Below, piece by piece: positions 57,363 to 64,000 of a DNA stretch of 64,000 nucleotides. Source of the stretch: Globisporangium splendens (Eukaryota; Oomycota; Peronosporomycetes; Pythiales; Pythiaceae); contig VFIW01000007.1 in assembly GCA_006386115.1 (NCBI GenBank), positions 468,693 to 532,692 on the forward strand. Direction: 5' to 3'. Under the pieces are notes generated by a model. It did not search any database, was not told the origin of the DNA, and saw only the letters and a list, made by a program, of their open reading frames with translations. Position 1 is the first letter of the stretch; every line of letters begins with the position of its first letter. Position numbers and translations under genes: made by a program.

Positions 57363-58691
57363 CTAGAGTAAGGACGACGCCGTCTCCCTTGATAACGCTT
57401 GCGTTGTGCACGCTCGTCGGTCGTGCAGAAAGCGCATCCACTCAAAGTACGGGATCATGAAGAACAGCAGCACGTACTCGAACGCCGTGTTCTTCCGCGG
57501 TGTGATGCCGGCGCTCAGGACGCGCAGACAGAAGCCGCTCCACGAGTTTGTGTGCATAAAGTACCCGAGACGGAGTCCGTCCACGAAGCTCTTTGCAGCC
57601 GCATCATATCTGCAAAGTGGTCGTTCAAGATCCAGCGTCAGTCATGCAAGAGACATCCCACACAATATGCGCAAGCAACCAAACAGCGTACGTGGCAGTG
57701 GTGACATCGTCGTGCATGCGGGTAAAGTCAACACTGAGCTCGTCGGCGCCTTGAGCAGGTCTACAGAACGGACACGCACCAGAGAAAATCAAAGATGAGG
57801 TGAGAGTTCTGACTATGATATGGGATTTGCAGCACGGAGGAAAGTCTCAACTCACGTTGCTGGCTCTTTTGTGGTGGTCGCCGCGGGCGGGATGGCAACG
57901 CAGCTGTTGTGGACGCTCGAGGTGTTGAGAGGCATGCTGCCCGGGTAGTACATGCTCACGGCGATGCCGTATGGGAGGAACTCGTTCCTATGGGCATTAC
58001 AGGAAAAGCAAAAGGACCAAACGGTTAGTGAGCGCGAAAGGATACAGAGCATTGCAGCATCTTTTGCTTACCGAAGAGACTCAGCGAGGCCACGCAGCGC
58101 GAACAACGAGCCACTGAAGGCACTCGAGCCCACTGGGCTTGTCAGTGCTCGCACATTGCTGACGATCACGAGGTTGCCGCGCACTTGGGCTTTGATCATC
58201 GCTGGCACGGCGCTCTTGAACAAGTGGACAGCACCAAAGTACGTCACGCCGATTTCCTTGTACATCCGAGTGAGGTCTTGTGTGTAGGCATATCCTGGCG
58301 TGGTAGCAACCGCAGCATGCACAACATGATCGGTCACGCGGCCATGGAACGCATTGGCATTCTCAATGGCGCTCTCGACCTGCTGTGCGTCGGTGATATC
58401 GCATACACAGAGAAAGATCGTGGAACCTTTGCTCTGGTCCCCACAGCGGAGCAAGATCTCTTGCTTGGTGTGCTCCAACCGCTCCATGGAGCGTCCGACA
58501 AGCGATAGCTTCGCACCAGCTTGGACATATTTGACGGCGATTGCAAGCCCCATGCCCTTGGTAGCCCCCGAGATGAGCACGTGCTTGTCGCGCGCATGGA
58601 AGCCCGGCGCCGTGAGCAGCGTCCAGAGCATCGACAGTAGGCAGAGCTCCGCAAAGATGGTCAGCACGAGCCATCCATAGTGCCACTCCAT
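57363..58691 (-). CDS. 3-ketodihydrosphingosine reductase-like SDR paralog A, catalytic Tyr/Lys lost
   Basis: Family role: KDSR/Tsc10 reduces 3-ketosphinganine in ER sphingolipid synthesis. Four exons, 58691-58072, 57987-57856, 57760-57692 and 57609-57363, sum to 356 codons. The N-terminal membrane helix (WLVLTIFAELCLLSMLWTLL) is followed by APGFHARDKHVLISGATKGMG, an intact TGxxxGxG-like loop. The region that should hold YxxxK reads AFSGSLFALRGLAES: Phe192 replaces Tyr and Leu196 replaces Lys. The NAG motif is also altered (HAAV). Exon 4 ends with a second hydrophobic helix (FEYVLLFFMIPYFEWM). It shares intron positions with paralog B and is divergent from it, so the two arose by duplication. 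Probably a non-catalytic paralog. Confidence 0.85.
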
Positions 58692-59889
58692 TTTGGGTCA
58701 ACGAGTTGCTGTTGCTGTTCGTAGCTCCTGGAGACTTGCGCTGGATACAGCGGAATGCGAAATGGGTCGAGCGAAACCGAGCGAAATTGGAAACTGCAAA
58801 TTGCGAAACACGGTTTCGCGATTCGCGGACGAGAGCAGTTGCTAGACAGACGCATCCGTCTTTTCAGCGCACATGGTGACTCGTGTGTATGTGTATTGTT
58901 TGCGCTTGTTCATTTGTGCTGTGGACATAAACGTACATAGAATGTGGGTAAGTGAAGCAGGGTTTCTACATGCATACAATGCATGCACTTCGCTCTCTAC
59001 ATACTTCAGTCCATGGATTCTCTCTCTTTCCACTCTTTATTCCATCTCTGTCCAGCCAGTCCTCCTCCATTGAGCCAAGCAGAAAAAGAGCGCATCCTTT
59101 CGAATGTGGAGGCTCAACTCAAACCAGAAGCTCAATCATTTGGTGGCGGCGTCTGTGTCCTCTCTCTCTCAGTCGTTTCAACTCGCAGATCGCGCACCTT
59201 CCACCCCCTGATCGTTTGCCAGACTCACGTTTCCCGAGGTGACTTTTTCGCAGATGGCTTAGCAATCGGATCTTGCAGCACGACAGCCCCAGATGATCGA
59301 TCCTCTCTCATCCCCGCCTCAGTTCCGTTTCAGCTACCAGCGTGCTCGGTGCAAGTGACGGCATTTGCACCTCTCTCACGCACATGCGTGGAAGAAATTG
59401 CTCCGATTCTCATCTGGCACCTTCTGGTAAACACACATCCGTTCAGCCAAGAACTCGAAGTGAGCTGTTCGGACCTCCCACATCCGCGTTAAGTTGACCA
59501 TCAAGTGGGTACAAAGAATGAGGTCCTTGGAGATGCATAAAATATGAAGGGCGACATCACGTTGAAGTCAGGGGTTGTGTTGCAGTTTTGTTGATTTAGT
59601 AAAATAATGGAGAGCATGCTGCAGCAGACTGACTAATCCAGCGACAAAAAGGGCAACAGACCGTCATGTCGTGGTTCAGGCATTGTGTGCTCACCATGTT
59701 TTGTCTTTTGCTGACTTTCCAGATGGTTGGGTTGCACCATTTGCTCAAATAACGTACCTGCTTTGTCGTTCGATGTCCTAGATCAATCCTGTTCTACTTC
59801 ACAGTTCTGTCTCCTTTTGCCACATTCTTGGGTTCAGTTCTTCCACACACACCACTGATCGAGTCGCCCTTTTTCCAGGCAGAGCAACA
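58692..59889. promoter_or_regulatory. divergent intergenic region between reductase paralogs A and B
   Basis: About 1.2 kb between two divergent paralogs. A frame at 58983-59492 is Ser/Pro-rich with no domain. Promoters of both genes are expected; no clear motif was picked out. Confidence 0.4.
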
Positions 59890-61582
59890 ATGGGAGACGG
59901 CTGGATCGTGGCTGCTGTGCTCGGCGGGCTGTGCGTGCTCTCGGCGCTCTGGACGTTTGCGACGGCGCCTGGCTTCAACGTGCGCGACAAGCACGTCTTC
60001 CTCTCGGGTGCGGATGCGCTTTGCGGATGTGTACATGCGACGACATGCGGCGCATCCGCGTACGCATGCTGACGCGTTTTGCTGTTTGACTGGTTGTTTA
60101 CATGTATGTAATAGGTGGCACGAAAGGGTTGGGACTCGCGATCGCGAAGAAGTACGCCCGCGCAGGCGCCAGGCTTTCGCTCGTCGGCCGTTCGCTCGAG
60201 CGGCTCGAACGCGCCAATGCGGAGATCCAACAAGCGGCCGACAACGTGTCGATATTTCTTACTGAGTGCGACATCAGCGACCACGAGCAGGTCGAGCGCG
60301 CGATCGCAGCCGCGAACGAATTCCACGGCCGCGCGACGGACCATGTGGTGCACGCAGCCGTGGTCGTGAAACCTGGATATGCATGGGTGCAGGACCCATC
60401 GCAGTTGCGCCATGATATGGGCGTGACGTACTTTGGCGCAGTCAACATGTTCAAGGCAAGGCATGACTTGGAAATAGGATAGTTTGCATGGAATTGTGCC
60501 TCATGCTTTCGTGCGCTCTATAGAAAGCCCTTCCTGCGATGATCGCTTCCGAGGTTCGCGGGCGATTTGTGATCGTGAGCCGTGCTGGCAGCCTCGCTTC
60601 ATCGATTGGCTCAAGTTCGCACAGCGGTGCACTGTTTGCGCTCCAAGGGTTAGCCGACAGTCTTCGGTGTGTGCAACGATCTTTCTGCGATACTCCACGG
60701 TGAGCGGGATTGATAAAGTCAACTTTGAACACTCACGTGTAATGCATGTGGCGCTGTTGATGCTCTCAGAAACGAAATGATCCTGTACGGCATCTCGGTA
60801 AGCATCTTCCTGCCTGGTAAGATTGAGCGAAAACCGGACCGATTTAAAGCACCAAACCTCGCCGTCGAAGCACCTTCAACGTACGTACCCCGCTTGCATT
60901 TTGTACACACACCTATTGGTGTTTCATGAGTCAGTCTTTTACATGCTCGCTTTCCTTGAGGACTGCCAGCCCCGTCGATAATCACGATCGTATCATTTCC
61001 GGTAAACAAATGTTTATCTTTGCTTGCTGAGCACGAGCCAGTCCGTCAAGTTGTTTCGCCGCCGCTGAATACTCGTTGTGTGTTTATGATGCTGCACAGA
61101 TTATGCCACGTTCCCTGATCAAAGTGCCACGCTCATTGCAGAGTACGTTGCTCTCGTGTGTCTTTTGCATCTTACAGTGCGCGAGTGTCAGCTCCTAATG
61201 ACGTTGCTTGTTTGTTGAACAATGCTGCGACCTACATTAGCTGCGATGCTGCGGCAGCGAACTTTGTGGACGGCTTGCGAGCAGGTGCGACTTTCTGTGC
61301 TTGTGCATTTGCGACGACTCGCTGTGCGCACATGGTTTCCTCATCATGGGGTTGCGTGTGCTTGCAGGATACTTTACCATCACGAATTCGTGGAGTGGGT
61401 ACTTTACGCGCATGCTCGCGAATGGTGTTGCACCCCGCAAGAACAGCGGCATCGAGATCCTGTTGATCTTCTTTGTCGCAGGCTTCAAGGTGCTCGAAGC
61501 CGTGTTCTTTGAACACCGCCTGTCGTTAAACAAGAAGGAGACGTCGGCTGTCCGATCGACCGCCGCAGCGTCTGCCATTTAA
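59890..61582 (+). CDS. 3-ketodihydrosphingosine reductase-like SDR paralog B, catalytic Tyr/Lys lost
   Basis: Exons 59890-60007, 60115-60455, 60524-60666, 60770-60880, a possible 18-nt microexon 61125-61142, 61241-61284 and 61368-61582. They total 330 codons. The N-terminal helix (WIVAAVLGGLCVLSALWTF) and APGFNVRDKHVFLSGGTKGLG match the family. The active-site segment reads SHSGALFALQGLADS, with His186 for Tyr and Leu190 for Lys. Intron 2 has donor gcaagg (GC-AG), needed to join VNMFK to KALPAMI. The microexon was chosen because it alone keeps phase between NLAVEAPST and CDAAAANFVDGL; an alternative is a local frameshift. The C-terminus (ANGVAPRKN, IEILLIFFVAGFKVLEAVFF) matches paralogs A and C. 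Confidence 0.8.
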
Positions 61583-62031
61583 GATCTCGAAAACGCTGTA
61601 GCCAAAAGACATGTCGAACAGAGTGCATATCGGCATCTGTCTGCCATTTGTATCGCCCACGTGAGTTGTAAAAGCCACTTCTCGTTGCACTGATCTAAGT
61701 GATTACACATGTTCAAGTGATTCAAGTGATATTAGGTTCGCCGCAGAGATGGGACAACCCACGTCGACTTAATAAATTATGCCATGCGTTCTTTTTCTTT
61801 CTATTTTTTCCTTCCGCTCGCATCCTTTGAGCTAAATTGCACCGTGTTTTGGAACACACTAAGTCGGTGTTCTCTTTCTGTCAGCCAGGCACACGCCGTC
61901 GACTTTATCCAGGAGACTCTGCTCACCGACAGGGTGCGCAACGCCGATTTGGCTCATTTCCGAATTTCTTCTTCCTCCTCCGCAGAGTTCGCATCCCCCT
62001 TCGATCTCCTCCTCTTCCCCCCTGCTCAACC
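61583..62031. other. intergenic between reductase paralogs B and C
   Basis: About 450 bp between two plus-strand paralogs, ending in a pyrimidine-rich leader (ctcctcctcttcccccc) just before the paralog C start. No gene was seen. Confidence 0.4.
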
Positions 62032-63150
62032 ATGGCTGCTGACCTGTGGTGGGTGGGCGTCGTCGTCGCCGGCGCCGTCGTCGGGCTCTCCGTGCTGGTA
62101 TGTGCGTCTCTCTTGAACTGCTTTGCATGACCGTAAAATGTCGGTGCGCTCTTGTCCTCCCTTGTGCATGGTCACTGACGTCTTCTGCGTGTGTGCGTAT
62201 ACGATAATGGATGCCAGTCGTTTGTGGTGACCAAGATCCGAGCGCCGGGCTTTAAGGTGGACGGCAAGCACGTGTTTATCACCGGCGGTAGTACGGGTCT
62301 CGGTCTCTCGCTCAGCAAGAAGTACGCGCAAGCCGGCGCCAAGGTGTCGATCGTTGCGCGCAACGTCGCGAACCTGGAAGCTGCCAAGACGGAGATTGAG
62401 GCCGTGAGCAAGAACAAGTCGCCGGTGTTCATCCAATCGTGTGACGTGACCAACTTTGAGGCTGTGCAGAGCGCTGTGAACGCCGCGAACAAGTTCCACG
62501 GTCGCGCGACGGACCATGTGCTCTGCTCGGCGGGTCTCTCGCAGCCGGGCTACTTCTTGGACACCGACGTGAGCGTGTTCCACAAGATGATGGACCTCAA
62601 CTACTTTGGCACGCTGCACGCGATTAAAGCCGCGCTGCCAGCGATGATCGAGCAGAACGAGGGCGGTCAGATCGTGCTCGTGAGCTCGGGACTGGCGCTC
62701 ATCTCGTGGATCGGCTACGGACAGTACTCGGGCTCCAAGTACGCGACGCGTGGTCTCGCGGACGCGCTCCGCAACGAGCTCAAGCTGTACAACATCAACG
62801 TGAGCATCTACTACCCGGGCAACATTGACTCGCCTGGCTTCGTTGAGGAAGAGAAGACCAAGCCTGAGGAGACCAAGACCATCGAGGGTATCACGGAGCT
62901 CACGCACCCAGACTCGGTGGCGCAGTCGCTGATCAACGGCATCAGCGACGGTCAGTACAGCATCACGAACGAGGTCATGATCTTCTTCCTGCGCATGATC
63001 GCCAACGGCGTCGCGCCACGCAACAACAGCATGCTCGAGATGGTGCTGCTGCCGATCATCGTACCTGTGCAGATGGGCTTTGGGCTCTTCATGGACTTTA
63101 CGGTCTGGCAAGCCGCCAATAAGAGGGCCAACAAGAACAAGAAAGAGTAA
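62032..63150 (+). CDS. 3-ketodihydrosphingosine reductase, intact paralog C
   Basis: Predicted to carry out the NADPH-dependent second step of sphingolipid synthesis at the ER. Exon 1 (62032-62097) encodes the start of the membrane anchor (WWVGVVVAGAVVGLSVL). A 120-bp intron leads to exon 2 (62218-63150); 332 residues. The cofactor loop FITGGSTGLGLSLSKKYA, the CSAG version of NNAG, the Ser of LVSSGLAL, and Tyr192/Lys196 in YGQYSGSKYATRGLADAL are all present. A second hydrophobic segment (MLEMVLLPIIVPVQMGFGLF) precedes a Lys-rich tail ending KNKKE, which fits the KxKxx ER-retrieval signal. It has one intron, not the many seen in paralogs A and B, and is the likely ancestral, active copy. Confidence 0.92.
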
Positions 63151-63351
63151 ATAATACTCTGGACTCGATGGTGGACTTCACGAGCAGATGGACAATGTAG
63201 CTCTTGGCTAACTAGCGTTGACTTTGTTTAAGAATAATAATATGAAAAAAAGTATGCATTATATATTCATTCGTTTGCTTTTCTCTATGCTAAGTAGAAC
63301 AATATCCCCATCGCCTCCAGTCCTATGTTGGACATCTCGATGCGATTGTCA

Positions 63352-64000
63352 TCAGGTGCTTTTTCGCTTCTTGTTGTTGGACTTGGAGCGATTCTTCTTC
63401 TTCTTGTCGGACTGCGACGCCTCCTTCTTGGCTCCGCCGAACAGCGGCGCAAACACTTTGGCCACGTTCGTGTCTTCGTCCACCTTCACGGGCACGCCGT
63501 CTATTGCGACCTGCGGCGTTGGGAACGCTCGCAGGATCGTCTGGAGCGCAAAGGCTGCGTTGAAGCACTGCTCGGCCGCCAACGTGTTGTCGGACGCGTG
63601 ACCATTGACCTGCAGGAAGTGCGCAATCACTTGTGACGCCTGCCATTCGAAACGATGCATACATGTCAGTCAAGCAATGCAATCACTTTGCTCACAACAA
63701 CCGCACCAGCATAGTTCGTACCTCTTCGGGCTCATCCAGCTGGAGCTTTACGAACCGCGCAAACTCGTGGATCACGACGTCCGGCTGCTTCATCCACACC
63801 ACCTTCTCGACATTGAACACCTTCTTCTCCACGTCAAAGGCGCCAACGACCTGTGCTTCGAGCTCTGCGTCGTCGTCATTATCTGCTGCTGGCTTGGCGT
63901 CTTGGATCAGCGCGCGCAATTGCTGCTTTTGCGCGTCTGTCGCACAGAGTCCGAGCACGAGATCGATGCCGTAGGACGCGCCCTTCGGGAGGATCTGCGG
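63352..64000 (-). CDS. 3' part of an unrecognised gene
   Basis: The last two exons of a gene that runs off the window. The upstream exon (64000-63722) reads PQILPKGASYGIDLVLGLC and KKVFNVEKVVWMKQPDVVIH. An 82-bp intron (gtacga...tggcag) joins DEPEE to ASQVIAHFLQVNGHASD in exon 2 (63639-63352). The C-terminus is very Lys/Asn/Ser-rich (SDKKKKNRSKSNNKKRKST), like a nuclear or nucleolar signal. The globular part is helical and I do not recognise it. Confidence 0.6.

Noticed and set aside
1..64000. CRISPR arrays, tRNA and rRNA genes
   Set aside because: No regularly spaced repeats, no cloverleaf with A/B boxes and no rRNA-like conserved blocks were seen by eye; a tRNAscan and Rfam search would be decisive.

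Overview
The window is eukaryotic nuclear DNA, most likely from an oomycete, probably a Pythium/Phytophthora-like peronosporalean. Genes are dense and lie on both strands. Most introns are short (about 55-165 bp), with GTRNGT-type donors and gctaac-like branch sites. Coding exons favour G/C at third positions. The gene content also fits: a FYVE/PX multidomain protein, flagellar STPGR-type repeats, a RING-CH membrane ligase and an IS630/Tc1/mariner-type transposon. I saw no CRISPR array, rRNA, tRNA or prokaryotic operon structure.

Layout. 0-7.3 kb: partial NEDD8-conjugating enzyme UBC12 (-), a stand-alone peroxisomal 3-hydroxyacyl-CoA dehydrogenase-like SDR ending in SKL (-), U3 snoRNP protein MPP10 (+) and glutamate decarboxylase (+). 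7.6-18.7 kb: a long unrecognised multi-exon protein (-), divergent from an eight-exon HMCES-type SRAP protein (+), then a membrane J-protein (+) and a capping-protein-binding LFG-repeat protein (+). 18.9-23.5 kb: a small membrane protein (-), an oomycete-type protein with two transposase-like helix-turn-helix repeats (-), and about 2.5 kb without a confident gene. 23.5-35.4 kb: a MYND plus five-PDZ scaffold (+), two coiled-coil proteins (-), a class II photolyase (-) and a Doa10/MARCH6-like ligase (-). 36-37.7 kb: a complete transposon with terminal inverted repeats and a TA duplication. 38-48.9 kb: a DEK_C/SWIB protein (-), an unrecognised five-exon protein (+), a kelch ectodomain membrane protein followed by a RING-H2 protein (+), the ATP-synthase assembly factor ATP10 (-) and an STPGR flagellar-type protein (+). 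51.3-56.6 kb: an intronless 1762-residue zinc ribbon/FYVE/J-like/FYVE/PX/coiled-coil protein. 57.4-63.2 kb: three 3-ketodihydrosphingosine-reductase-like paralogs. 63.4 kb to the end: the 3' part of an unrecognised gene.

The genes do not form one pathway. The most unusual points are: (1) two of the three clustered reductase paralogs have lost the catalytic Tyr and Lys, while the third keeps them; (2) a capping-protein-interaction motif is assembled across a splice junction in a disordered LFG-repeat protein; (3) two IS3-type HTH repeats sit in a host gene; (4) there is an apparent in-frame UGA just after a signal peptide; and (5) the transposon is intact, with a very long second-D-to-E spacing. 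Exon limits are my own reading of splice signals and reading frames, with no transcript data.
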